Positions 11,501-24,490 of a stretch of 64,000 nucleotides of DNA are shown here, in pieces. The translations under genes and the position numbers were made by a program. Position 1 is the first letter of the stretch; each line of letters opens with the position of its first letter. Source of the DNA: Centropus unirufus (taxonomy: Eukaryota > Chordata > Aves > Cuculiformes > Centropidae); NCBI GenBank assembly GCA_013397695.1, contig VYZI01000254.1, forward strand, positions 474,629 through 538,628. Direction: 5' to 3'. Below the pieces are notes generated by a model. It worked only from the letters and a program-made list of their open reading frames with translations, was not told the DNA's origin and ran no database searches.

Positions 11501-14063
11501 CATTTGATGACGTCCATTCACATACCTGTGGTTTGAAGACACAGTGTGTTCTTGTACATGAACTCTGTTTTTGGAGGTGAGTTTACTCACATGAAGAGCA
11601 CTGTCTTAAAGAAATGTTAATTTAATGAATCTCTTTGTGAATAAGTAGATGTCTTATTTATTTTTTTAGTAGAAACAAAATCCTTCCTTCCAAATAATAT
11701 TTTACAGAATCCTACCTAGTGAACTGATCAAGTCAGCAGAAATCCTATCTCTGAGCTAGGCCATAAAGGACAAAGGCTTTAATACTTTGGTACCTTTGTA
11801 ATTTGCCATGTGAAGAACATAGAGGATATTATGGTTTAGGATATATTTATTTTAATAAAAAGCCCAAATAACAGTCATCCCAACATCATTGCTCTTTTTT
11901 AGTGACAAGTAGCAAAATTATAATACTTCAGTACATTTGAAAGGCATTTTTTTAATCCAGAAGTACTCCCAGTAACATGCATGGGAATGAGTACATTGTT
12001 ATGTAATGTGAATGTGGATGATCTGACTACTCCAATAGATTAATACAGAAGACTAATGCATCCTAGAGAAAAGGAATAAATGCTGCATAACCTTTTTCAG
12101 TTTTATTTTGTGTGGCAGAGGATTGAAATATCTATTTATTTGTTTTTTTGATAACTGACTCATGGTATGTTGGAGTTTTAGGTCTCAGATAACTCTTCTA
12201 ATATTTTTTCTAAGATCGCGGAATTTCTGGCATGCCCACGATAAAATAAATCTTCCTTACTTAGAGGAACCTTTTAAAAACAATATCTGAATAGATTTTC
12301 TCTCGCTGCAGACAGCTGTCACTTTGGCTTCCCTTCTCTCCTGGGTATCCAGGGTTGGAAAGGTCTTCTTTTGAATTTATTTTATCATCCTACATTTGTT
12401 GCTCATATGGTAGCCATTTGCTGACTCTATGGCTTAAGTATTATGCAAACTCCAGTGACTAGAGTGTTTTGAAGAGCCATGAGCTGTAATTCCAAACACA
12501 TTAAGAGATTAAAATAATTACACTGTTTAATTTTACAAGCTTTCCACAACAAACATAACCACCCACTCCTATACTTAAAGAAAATGAAGTGGCGACAAGG
12601 TCTACACTGTTTTCCAAGGTTAGCTGTGAAATTACTTTCTTAAACCACATAGATTAAGATAATGGTTTTGCTGCCATTGCACATCCAAGCAGTAGGACTG
12701 GTTAAAACATAACTAAATGAATTATTTCTGTTCTTCATCTACTGCTCTTTTTAATAACGTCATGAGGAACCACATGACTGAATTGCTACTGCCTGTTGGA
12801 GGAGACCTAAAGTACACAATCAGGTCTCATGGACTTTTACCCACTCATCTCTGCAGTGTGTCAGACCAGGCTCTGGTGTGGTTTTCATCTGTGCTGCATA
12901 CCCCTCTACTACACAATGCCTGGGCAGTGTTCAGGGAACCTAATTTCTCCAGGGAGTGTGGATGCCAGATGTACAATATCACCACTGACTCAGGGCCAAA
13001 GAAATGACTGTAGTCCACTTATTTCACAGATTGACAGCCAATGGAGAGTCTATATACGAAGACTGCAGTCCTTTCTGCATGTCTATTTTATAGCTTAATT
13101 ACATATAAAATGTAAAATTACCTACATAGAAAAAGAAACAGCTAGAAATGCCTGTTTAACTGGCTGACAAGCTATACTCTCCATCTGGAGAGAGATTTGA
13201 GGATTGTAGGGATTTGACTTCCAGATGATTGGGGTCAGGGAACCAATGAGAATTTTGATTCTCACCTGCTTGCAAAGCTAGGTTCTATGTTCACTTACAT
13301 ATCTCAACATGAGGACAAAACAAAACTGTCTGAAATATGCATCTATACTACCTATGTATTTTCATCATAGTGGATTCATGTCCGCATTGTTTATATACAA
13401 ATAGATGTATCTGTGTAAGTTATTATTCTTCATGAATAACAGAAAAAATTTACCTAGGTATAAGTTTTTATTTTTTTAATAATTTTATTATGTGACATGA
13501 ATCTAATCTCTAATTAGTATTAGTGTATTTTTTTTCCTTTAAGAATGAAATATCCAGGAAAAGTACAAAGTACCTGAATATGATTTCAAATGGAGGAAAA
13601 AAACTCAGAAGAATAAGTTTTCTAGTGAGATTTCTGATAATTTGTTCAGTAAATTCAGTCAGTAAGGCAGTAAGGCACATTCTTTTTATATATATATGTA
13701 TATATTTAAGTACTTCAGCTCCTGCTAGAAAGCTGAAACTAAAGACTTTCAAGGAAGTGTATTCTTGTATATAATAACTCACAAGAGAGAAATTTCTATG
13801 CTTCCGTGGTTATGTGTGAAAAAAATTACATTCATATTTCCAATAGTTTCAGGCATCATGAAATTCATTTACAAAAAAAAAAAAAAGATGGATTCAGTTG
13901 TTATATATTTGGGACTTTTTCCTGTGATGTTCTCAAAATCACAAGGATTCACTTTCTGGTACAGAAAGTTCTGGAAGATGGAAGATATCCCTGGAAGCTG
14001 GAGAACCCCAATGGCAAACTATCACTATACACTTGTCGAGTCCTTACTGTTTGCATCTGATAT
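8581..14063. other. Unique non-coding stretch, no recognised gene
   Basis: AT-rich unique DNA. Simple-sequence patches lie at about 9175-9230 (TA/CA/GTAT-rich) and 13685-13706 (TA-rich), an A13 run starts near 13874, and an 8-bp tandem (cagtaagg, two copies) is at 13660-13675. Open frames are 60-105 codons without family features. A donor-like GTGAGT at about 11577 has no convincing partner acceptor. No mobile element was recognised until 14064. Confidence 0.55.
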
Positions 14064-14140
14064 GTTCATTGTCTGACCAGTCAGAGACTGGAGATTGGAC
14101 TGGACAGACTTTCAATCTGACCCCATTTTTTTGTTCATAT
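14064..14140 (+). mobile_element. Ancient L3/CR1-like LINE 3' end
   Basis: The order of words (attgtctgaccagtcagaga, then ctggagattggactggacag, then caatctgaccccat, then ttgttcatat) follows the 3' end of old amniote L3/CR1-type LINEs. In those, a 'ccactgtcagagacaggatactggactagatggacc' region precedes 'ttggtctgacccagtatggc' and a ttcttat-type tail. Plus orientation. It is well diverged, implying great age. Assigned by eye, so the exact subfamily is unknown. Confidence 0.5.
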
Positions 14141-17100
14141 ATAAAAATTGCAGTCCCAGTGATTCAAGGTTTGCAGCAGAAAAACTGTGCAAAGTCATCA
14201 TGTAATTGATGGTAAAACTTTCATGAACTACAGTGGAGCAGGCAATATACCAAGCAGTCCCCCAAATTACTTGTGAATATGCACCTCTGAATCCAAGTAC
14301 CAACCAGCTCACCTTTTTGATGCATCTCCGAGTAGAATACACAAATTATTTCTCCTTTCATCACAATTTTGCACCAATACGCTGCGGCAATAAACTTATC
14401 TCCTTGAAATTATAATGGGATTGATCCTATCCCGTAGAATTATACTGTTTAACTTCAGTCATGCTTATAAAATGTTGATGAAAGTTTCTGGCCTTAATGT
14501 TAGGGAGGCATTTAAAAGGGAAGTGGTTTTCCAAGTATGAATGAATGCTGATTAAAAAGATATGGAGAAACCCAACTAAATTCAGCTTATTTTTATGTTT
14601 CTTTTATTACCCATTTTTCTACTTAAAAAGAGCACTTGAATTGCAGGGTTTGCAGGAATTTATTTCATTTTTTCAGAGTATTACTAGTAAGAATAGAAGG
14701 AAATAGTGTATAGGAAGGAAGTAGTTACCCGTACTTTTTAGCTACTTTCTTGACAGTGTTTTGGAGAGTTTTTAAGTGGATTGTAATACAAACCAAATTA
14801 CAGGATGTTAATAGAGATTTGTTTAATCTCAAAGGAAAATTAATTTAGAAAATTAATAGCTTTCATAAAGGCAGAAACAGGTTTTGAAGTCAGAAACATT
14901 ACTGTGTAAGTAGGTCAAAGAATAATATGGTATAAAATCAACTCACTGGAAAAAGGTTCATTGCTTCAGTATGTTAACAATCAGTGGCCCTCACCCAGCA
15001 CTAAATCCAAGCATGAGGATGAGCACATGAAATATCCCATTAAATCTTATGACATATGCAAAATTGGGTACATTTGTGAATCCTTTCCGGGGACAAGCCT
15101 ATGATTTGTTTGCACAGTCAACAAGAAACAACAAAAGGCAATGGATATAGGGAAACCAGCTGACTAAGAAAAGTATCACGAATGGGAGAAAAAAATAATT
15201 TCAGAAAACTGATGAATTGTCCATTCAGGTTCAACAAAATTGTCTGGAATTCTGACTTTCTCATGGTAAACACAGAATCTCCAGTTCTAGTCTCCAAAGG
15301 ACATTGACAATAAACAATAAACGTTGCAGATGTTGTCTCTCTCATCAACTCCACAGACCATAAAAGCTCAGCTTTGGGGAGGTCGTTAAGAGACTCAGCT
15401 TAGTAGACACTTTTCTAATTTCTCCTCACATATCTACTCAGAATTTCCTAATTTCACTGTGCTGTAGTCCCATAAACTAAATTTTATGTGAAGGAATGTC
15501 TATGTTATCAATTGAAAATCATTATTTCAAGTTAACTTAATTTCAGATCATCTTCTAATCTACCTTAATTTTACTGATCTTTTTTTGCTAGAAAATGACC
15601 TTATGTTATACGTGGGCTCAAAGTGTAGCGGATGACTGAAATGTGTTCAGAGGAAATAATTTCAGTAGATTTCAGTAGAAGAAAAATCATGTATGGAAGC
15701 TTTAGGAAGTGCCTCTAAAGTTGACATATATGTCTCATATGTCCTCCTTTTCCTTAACTATGCTAATGAGGCTTAGACTGGCTGATGACATTACAAATTT
15801 AAGCTAGTAATCAGAAGCTCAACCACACCATCCTTCATCACGCTGCTCTCTTCCATAATAGAGAGGTCTGTTGCAGATTCAAAAGTTATCAAATCTATTC
15901 CTTGGATAGTTCTGATACTCAGCAGCTGTTCCTTTCATATCACTTCTGCTCTACCACATTTCTCCAGCTCATTTCTCACTTATATAAACTGTGCTTAACA
16001 TCTGGGAAAGTTCTCCAGACCAATTCCTCGACCTACAGACACTGGTAATAGCAATACTACTAAAAATGAAACATTTTATATATATTACTCCTGTCTCTAA
16101 GTATTGGGGTCTCTGCGTAAAAACAAATGACACCCATTCAAAATAAATGAGTAAAAACATAATAAATACATTAAATAAAATGCAAACAGGCTCGCAGGTG
16201 CTTGGGCGCCAGGTCACCCAGACACATGTGTTTTAACTCAGCGTAGATTATAGAAAAGTCTGCATACCCATTAACTGAGTTAATACTATTACAGCAGTTT
16301 CTATAGTTGAGTACAGGCTTTTGAATAAGCACATGTTTATTTTTATTTTGTGCATAAGCATGGACCTAGCTTTAAGCCTATTTGAGTGGCATGTGTACAA
16401 TGCACCTGCTATTCTGGTGATAAATTTTCATTTTTGCCTCTAAGTCTACAATAGCAATACAGCACCAAAGAGAATCAAGCCAATTACCTTAACTGTTGAA
16501 CTGAGGTGTGATTCTCTGTGCTACTGATCATATAAATATATCTATACATCTGTCTGCCTTGGTATTCCTATGTTTATTGATACATTAACAAACCAATAAT
16601 TATTGATGTAGCTGTATAATACTGGCATACTGAGATAAATATCCACTGGCAGGACAGTGTTGTTCTAGCCTTTCTTAGCAATATTTCCCTCTCCTATTTA
16701 TATCTTTTCATCTCATATGCTCACTACCCAGTATGTTCTCTCCTAAGCTGCACAACTCACTTCAGTGACAGCCCAGTCCTGGTCATCATGCCAAAAATGC
16801 TTTTTTGCTACATTACTTCGTAGACTTGTGTTTTCCACTGCTGCTGTGATTAAATAAATAGTCCACACTTAGATCTTAGCAAAATCCAGTGGGACTATAT
16901 GTCTAAGTCACTGGGATAGCTTTTTCAAACATCCACACTACATGATTGTTTTTCTTTGAGCATTTGGAAGGCAGTCATCCAACTCACTTCTGAAAGAAAC
17001 AATGATGAATACTCTAACAAATGTCTCAAAGACTCCTTTTTGCCTCTGTAGTCTTGCATGGATATTATCCACACCGGGAAATGTGCTGTTGCTCAATTTC

Positions 17101-18463
17101 TTGACAACCCATTTTCATTACAGATTGTATAGAGCTGTTTACGTTGGCACTGCAGCTAACTGAATGAATCATCCCCGTCATGCACAGCAGGGCTGTCTGG
17201 GACAGGGTGGTTGAATAAATTGCTGAAGTGTTCCTTCTTGCTTTCCCCTTCTTTCATCAAGACCTTACCATCTTTAGCCTGACTGTGGTTTTAACAATTC
17301 TTATGTCTCACATTTCCTTCATAAACATGAAAGTAGCATTTAACACACCCTAATTTTAGCCATTCAAATGTTTGTCATTTTGCCATAACTCATCATCTGG
17401 TCTTCCTCTAGAGTCAGCACTGGGATGGTGGCAGCTTTGGCAGATTCTTTGCAACTGAAGGTCTCCAAAGTAGTTACACTCTATGTCTATCATTATTTCT
17501 AATTCTTGAATCAGTTCTTCTTGTCACTTCTTATATTTTCACTTTTTCATCACACCCAGGACTCTTGATTAATTCATTCATAGGGTCAAATGGCATAGAC
17601 TAAAACTAGGATTTCATGCTACTCCAAGAAATATGGATCGAGGCTCCATCTCATGAAGTCCAGATACTTTGTGCATTGTGTGTGCGGTAGCATCATATGG
17701 CATGGAAGAGTGTATTATTGATGGTTTATCCACTAAAAATGTCAAAAGGACAATTGCATTGAAGTGCCAGCTTAAGGTGATTCCCTCTGTGGAAGGAAAG
17801 CAGCAGGAGTTTCTGTCTGTCTCACTAACAACTCTGTTTCTCCAGTCACATATTCTCTCAGAACACACTTATCGATGCCTAGGGAAGACTATAAAGACAG
17901 GATGAAAATGGAGTGTTACTTCTAAAAAGCATCCCTTTAAAGCATTCATTTAACCTCAAGCTTTTGTTGCTTGGAGACTTGTTGTGTACGAGAAAACATC
18001 TTCAAATTTATTAGCCCTGGATTGATTTTTCTTTATCATTTTACTTAGGTGCCTTTGAACAAGTTTTCCTTCAATGACTTCGCTATTTCTAAACTTACTG
18101 ACACTCTTCTTCATGAGAATAAAATTTTTAGTCTTTTTTACTAAAGAATGTATAATCCTGCACTATGTGTCTCTCTTCACCTTTGTGCTCCCAGTAATGT
18201 TCAGTTTAAATTTTTCCCTTTAGCCCCTCAGATCCGTATTGGTTTAGACAAAACTTGTATCCCATGCTGTATTTTCGAACAGCTTACTTAGCTCCTAAAA
18301 ATTCTGAACCACTCTTCTCCACTCTTCTCTGTGCGGCTTGATCAGTGTTATCAGAAGCCTTTGCATTTCTACATTTCTGCAAGGTCATAAGCAGGGTTCT
18401 TCAGAGTTCTCTACCACCATGAACTTACAGGTTCCTCACTTTACAGCAGCCTCAGGGTTTGTT

Positions 18464-18493
18464 CTGTTTTTTTGTTTTTGTTTTGTTTTGTTC
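18464..18493 (+). repeat. (TTTTG)n simple repeat
   Basis: A T-rich stretch with TTTTG/TTTTTG units repeated about five times. It could be a plain microsatellite or the relic of an A-rich retroposon tail on the minus strand. No attached SINE or LINE body was recognised. Confidence 0.75.
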
Positions 18494-19144
18494 CAACTGC
18501 TGCTCAGTGTTGGTATCCTCTACTAATGACAGAACATGGGAAACATCAGCAGAGCTCTTGTGGTCTCCACAGAAGAACCTGCCCAGAACAACCTTTTAAC
18601 AACCTTCAAGATCCTTTCATATACAAGTACAACCACAACTTCCTTGTGAAAGGGTAGGGACTAAATTCTGACTTTTGTTTTCAATTTAATTGTTTATTAT
18701 TGATTAGACACGTCTCAAAAGTGTAAGGGTAAGTCTACACTGGCAAGTCCATGTTGAGATGCTCTAATTAGATTTTGATGCACCTGTTTATTATAATATT
18801 TATGGTCAGTGATCTATATCATTATGAAAATCTAAATATTTATATATATTATATTTTCTAAATTTTAGTTTGTTAGATTTTTATTTAGTGTAACAGAAAT
18901 ATTTTCTAATTTTAAACTATACAGATTTTTATATATTGTAGGGCTGCTTACAGTGTAAACTTGGACAATAATAGTTCATTTAATGTAGAAATAAAACACA
19001 ACATTGTTAAAATGCAGTTCTACCACTGAAATTCGCAGTTGAACCTAAGTCTTCTACTCTGGAAATTGGCTGTGGAGAGAAGATTCACTGTATTAAGAGA
19101 ACGATCTGATCAAATGATATTACATGCATGTGTTCAAAAAAGAA

Positions 19145-19200
19145 AAAAGCTATACGTGATATATACAAAGTATACAAAGAAAAGCTATACGTGATATATA
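19145..19200 (+). repeat. 21-bp direct duplication, 35-bp period
   Basis: The 21-mer starting aaaagctatacgtgatat occurs at 19145-19165 and again, without change, at 19180-19200. The spacer also carries a paired acaaag word. This looks like a recent local duplication by replication slippage. Confidence 0.8.
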
Positions 19201-19770
19201 GATATGCATCTGTCTATATATCATGATTTTGTGTGCTTATCTTGCGGCAATATATTGACATAAGTAGAAGATTATGTGCTCTCGTATATGTTTTTATTGC
19301 CTACAGAACCAATGAGTGTTTAGCACCATCTATTCTTCTCCCCAAAAATATGTTCTATTATATAGAAAGAGTAGTAAATGTATGGGTACATTATATAATC
19401 CATACACTTTGTACAAATCGAATAGACAGATTGCAGTTGTAGTACAGATGTTCTTTTTACTGGCTAGAAGGCCAACAAAGGCAGTATTTTGAATTTAAAA
19501 TATAAATGTGCAATTTTCATTTGGAACATATACAGAACCAGGAAAATGGGTGCACATGGAAATTACTTTAAAAGCATTTATATTTGCAAACTCCCTATAT
19601 ACAGAGCACATGCCCAGAACTCTGGTTGCTTTCCATTTCAAATTGCCTATAAAGTTGGAAGTATTTCCATAATTTTAAATTGCCCACATAACATAGGAGG
19701 GATTGGAATTACGAGCGCTACTCAAATTTGTTTTTATAAGCACCTGAATTTAGAACTGATTCCATTTACT

Positions 19771-19792
19771 ACGTGCTGGGTCAGACCATACC
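19771..19792 (-). mobile_element. Short L3/CR1-like LINE relic
   Basis: The word gctgggtcagaccatacc is close to the reverse complement of the 'ggtctgacccagtatgg' block near the 3' end of old L3/CR1-type LINEs. Only about 20 bp match and the flanks are not alignable by eye. It may be chance. Confidence 0.25.
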
Positions 19793-22700
19793 GATTTAGT
19801 TTATGAAATGTATTTATCAAGAGAAGAGGAAATGGAAAGAAGTGGAAAATATAATAAATATGAAACTAGATGGCAGAAATACACATACAGAACATAACTG
19901 TGAAGTAAGTCAACTTTAAGGGGCAAAATGTGGGACTTTATGGGCTATTTATGAAAAGATTATGAAAAAGTCATGAAAACATGTGTCTTTCCCTTCAGAA
20001 ACAGACATACTCATGTCAAGTAATCTTTTGAGTAACTGGCGAGATGAAAATCATTTTTTTTTGCTGAGCACACAGGGAATGAACTGATGAACAGTGCATA
20101 CAAGTGTCAGCAAATCATAATTTGACTCAAACTGTTTGAAACTGAGACAGACTCAGCACATTGCTGATATTTAATAATTGGAGAGGACCATAGATTTCAG
20201 TGATTGATGTACTTACATATTGCACATGCATATAATGAACTTGCTATATTTTTTCCAAAGTGATAGTTGATTATATGAAAGATTCTTATTCTTTATTGCC
20301 TCATAATTTTGAGAAAAAATTGCAGTATTTAACATAAATTAATGTATGCATTTTATATAGACTAGCATGATTATTCTGTCTGCAGAAGACAGAAGCTGAA
20401 ACTAAAAATCAAGTGATCAGGAAGGTCAACACATGAGGAAATATTATAAGGTAACATGTATACTTGTATTTCCAAAAAGTATCACGGAGTACATTTTCAG
20501 GACTCAGATTTTCCAGTTTGTCTGAGACTTGGACTCACCAGTAGAATGCTTACCAGTTCTTCTGCAATCCTAAGGAAGATGCTATGCAGTGAGGAAAATT
20601 GCCACCCACTAAACTGCCAGCAGTGCTTGCTGTAGCACCTGTAGGGACCTTGGACATTTTCCAGCTAAGCTGAGCCCCAGCACCACGTCAGTGAGCTCGT
20701 GGAAACAAGGCTGTAAGGCTTCAGGCTACCTAGATGAAAGGGAAATCACCGGTTTAAAGGTGTTCTGCAGGTATGAATTTGTTTATAGACCAGCATAAAC
20801 TTCAATGAAAAGCTCTGTGAATGCTGAAAGCAGTTTTATAAAAGTGAAATTATTATTATTATAACCTGTTGAATTTTCGATATGCCTGCTTATTAAAAAA
20901 TACCCTTCTATTAAAGCAAAGCAGGTATTTCAGTCAATAAAACCAGCACATTAAATCATATATAAAGGAATTGCCAGAGCAGGACAAATAACTACTTAAA
21001 AAAAAGTGAAAATCAGAAAGAAAACAACCAAGTAGAAGACAAACTCGGTGAAGAAAAACTCCTTTCAAGTACACAAGTGCTTTTCAAAGGCTTTCCTGGA
21101 ACCTTTTCTGCAACCACACACTGTGATTAGGGAGGTGCGTGGAAACAGAAGAAATAGGTGTCTTTCAGTTCCCAGCAGCTCAAAGTATTTGTCAAGAAAT
21201 CCCATAATTATCCTTCGTGAAAGATACATTATGAGATAGAAGAACCCTTCTCCATCACATAAAGAAATATTGAACTTCTATCATACAGGGCCAACACCCA
21301 CTTATGTAAGAATGGGCATACATCAATACAAATGAACACATCTTGTTCAGCTTTTATTACATCTAGAAATACTTGTTCCTAGTAGACATAATCTAAAAAA
21401 ATAGTATTCTTAGATTTTTTCAAATATTTTTTTTAAGAATGGAGCCAATATAAAGGATTTTCTGAAATCATTGATACTTTCAAAATCATATTAACAACTT
21501 GATAAAAAATGGAATTGTTAGCCTGGGTTATTTTATAAATTTAGAAAGAACACATATCAGGAAAAAGTATAAAATTTTCTTTTAATTTATATTTCGGAGA
21601 ATATCAGGACATATTCTTGTTCATATGTTCAAAAATGTTCAGATGGGAAGTGTATGCCAAGGGACTAGCATTGCTAGCCACTTTCCTGAGAATAAAGGTA
21701 TGAACAAACTTTGTTATTAAATGCTACTTTGTAAAGTTTTTATTGCAATTCCATGCACTGAGGGTCAAATTCTCCAAAGCATCCCTGTCATGGCAGACTG
21801 ATTTTCAAAGGAATTTGACCTTTACTGAAGTACCAAAGGAAGCAAGTAGGTTTTGAGAGGCACTCTGAGGTGCACTCTCAGAGGAAGACAGTACGCAGCT
21901 GATTTCAGTGTATGCTGAAACTCATTGATTTATAACTATCCTGGTTTCTCTGTGAACCATTTCAAGCAAAAGAAAAACTGAGGGGGCAAAGTGAAAGAAG
22001 GGAGAGGCAAAGCTATTGCTTTTGGATGCAGTATTACTGGTGGCACAGTATGTTCTGTTCAGAGAAACCTGCAGGAGATTACTCTGCTTCCCCACAAACA
22101 TTTTGAATATATTCTAAATGTAAAACCAGATCTCTACTTCTGACATTTTCTCTTCCCCTGGTAAAATAAATGTTATTTGATTTGGCTCACTGGTCACCTT
22201 GCATGTAAATATCTCTATCCAGTTTAGATACTTGCAGACAGTTTCTGTTTGAGTAAAAGATATTTGAGAAATATAAAAGAAGAAAGGAAAACACGTGGCA
22301 GAAGAATGTAGAGAAGTAAGTAACAAACAATAAAATGTAAAGAAATTGCCAGATTCTTTCATGCCTTCATTACAGATTGTCAGTGGCTGAATACTATGAG
22401 AAACAGCTTCGTATGTATGTACAAATTATTACATTTTAAAATATTGAATGCAAAACAAATCAAAGTATGTGTGTCTATACATAGGCACTTATATGTGTAC
22501 ATAAACATAGTTGTTGATATATGTACATATGAGTACAGATCCAAAACATACCTGTTATGCACTTTACTTATAAGTAAATATTTTTCTTCCCATCCACTTT
22601 GTGCCAAAGTGGCACAAAAATCCACTTTTGTCAAAGACAATGCATTCTCCTTTTTCAAGAACTATGTCTGGAAGCTGGAAACCTGGAGTCTTCATTACCT

Positions 22701-23113
22701 CTAATGCTGACAGGATATGTATAAACCCGCTACGTTTCACCTCACCCATGCAACACGACAGCCCTGGACTTTTGCAGTCATTTGTGCCTCCTCAGATTTT
22801 ATACATGTGGATGATTCCTGTGAAACAGCCACTGTTCGGTATATTCACTCCTGTAAGATGAAAGTCCAGGGACTGTCGAAGGTTCTGTTTGGTGAGGAGT
22901 TCAAACAGGTTCAAGAGATACTTGGGCAGTTTTGAGGCATTAAAGAACTTTAGAGTAAAGAGGGATTGTACAAGCCTTGGGAGCCTCAAAACCCAATCAC
23001 GCTTGCATTTCTGTGGTGGAAGGAAAAAGCATTCACTGTATTTTAGGTCAGGTAGTATCTTTTTTATTTCATTTTAAACCTTTATATTTGCAATTTCATT
23101 ATTTATTTTTCAG

Positions 23114-23194
23114 GTGTTTGCAAAATTCCTGCTTTAAATACCAATGATATAGAAAGCAATAGCTATCGAGTTAGCTTTGGAGAGAAGAAAGAAG
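23114..23194 (+). other. Candidate 81-nt exon, open in one frame
   Basis: A pyrimidine-rich acceptor (ttatttatttttcag, AG at 23112-23113) is followed by 81 nt ending at GAAG with a moderate donor GTATTG at 23195. The frame starting at 23116 is open through the segment (peptide core NTNDIESNSYRVSFGEKKE) and continues past the donor to about 23286. The other frames stop within about 11 codons. Length is a multiple of three. The composition looks protein-like, but I do not recognise the peptide and a chance open run of this size is expected in such a window. Confidence 0.15.
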
Positions 23195-24418
23195 GTATTG
23201 ATGTAAGGCCTTGGCTCAGAAAAAATGAAAAATATAAATTTTTATGTTTTTTTCAGAAGATGTTTACCCAAAATTTTGGTTACTAAAGGTCTATGATACT
23301 CAGTGCTCACATTTCAGTTAAAACTGAAATCGGGTCCTTAAAAGCTGATGACTTGGTCCATCTATGATAGGATACCTTGTTGAACTGGTCAAAAGTCATG
23401 GCCTATGTAAAGGAGGTGTTTGATACAAGATTTCTGATATCTAGAATAAACTTTCTTGACGTTCTTTTCCCTACTCTAAGGGCCTGATCAACCTCTTCTG
23501 ATTTGACAGGCTCTTCGCTACTTGTCCATGGGAGCCTTTGGAGGGATTTCTCCTTGCAATATGCAAGTATTGCTGGGCTTGACAGAAAGCCAACAAAGTT
23601 TGCTACAGGAATTGTAGTACGTCTAATGTCTTGACAGACTGAAACAATGGCTGAAAGGACAAAATATTTAAATCCTCCGTTTTCCCTAAATATTGAGAAG
23701 GGAGGATAATCCACAATACTTGATCATCTTGAAAGGCATCAGGATTTTGCAGTTGTTTTTTGTTTTGGGATAAAATGTGTGTCCCTTTAAAAAAAGAGTA
23801 ACAAATTGAAGGCAAAATCCATGCCAATGAATCATTTTTGTGTGGAGCCTATATATTCACAATTTTTTTAGGTCTTTTAAAAATCTTTGTTGTCAGTATC
23901 CACTGTTGCTCAGTTTCTTATAAAATTCTATGTTTTGAGGATGCTTTCAATGACAAGAGGCATTTGGGGGAGAAATATTTTAATTACACTTGAAAAAAGA
24001 ATGTTGTTTTCTCTCTTAAACTTTGAGAAATACAATACAGGCACTCTTGTTCCCTTTGACATGCTTGATTCAATTTCTGGTCACTGCAAATGAGATTCTG
24101 ACATGCCAAAAATGTACAGGACATCAAAATTATCTCAGCACACCAAGCCAGTTAATGGTTCACTATAAGTAAGAGTGTAGACGTGTTTTTGAAATTTCTG
24201 TTAAACATATGTTGTTAGTAATTCAGAACTGGAGCTACACAACATTTCTACTTAGAGATCTCTGCTTAGTTAGCTGCTCAGAATATTTGTTTTAAGTAGG
24301 CTATCTGTCATAACAATGCATTTTCCAATTAGAAAAAATACACTAAAAAAATCATACATGAACAATTCTCTTTCTGCTAAAATGCACGAGAATCATGAAT
24401 TATAGATTACAATGCAAA

Positions 24419-24490
24419 TCATAGAACCATAGAATGGTTTGAGTTGGAAGGGGCCTTAAAAATCATATCATTCCAATCCCCTTGCAATGT
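24419..24490 (-). mobile_element. CR1 LINE 3'-end fragment
   Basis: A plus-strand reading of the inverted CR1 terminus: tcatagaaccatagaatggt, then gagttggaaggggcctt, aaaatcat and ttccaatccccttgc. Only about 70 bp are present, so this is an extremely 5'-truncated insertion, a common outcome of CR1 target-primed reverse transcription. The terminal repeat is the short tcatagaa/ccatagaa type. Divergence from the general avian pattern is modest. Confidence 0.9.

Larger units (their letters stand above)
14141..24418. other. Unique non-coding stretch, no recognised gene
   Basis: About 10 kb of AT-rich DNA without a recognised gene. It holds a (TTTTG)n-like tract at 18464-18493, a 21-bp direct duplication at 19145-19200, a short L3-like relic at 19771-19792, and an exon-like segment at 23114-23194, each listed separately. 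Open frames up to about 105 codons (19489-19806 plus, 23403-23714 minus) show no domain or membrane pattern that I can name. The phrase gggtcaaattctcc near 21762 resembles a word common in old sauropsid repeats but is too short to call. Confidence 0.55.

Noticed and set aside
11485..11576. Exon candidate before a GTGAGT at about 11577
   Set aside because: The putative acceptor near 11486 has a poor pyrimidine tract and no consistent open frame.
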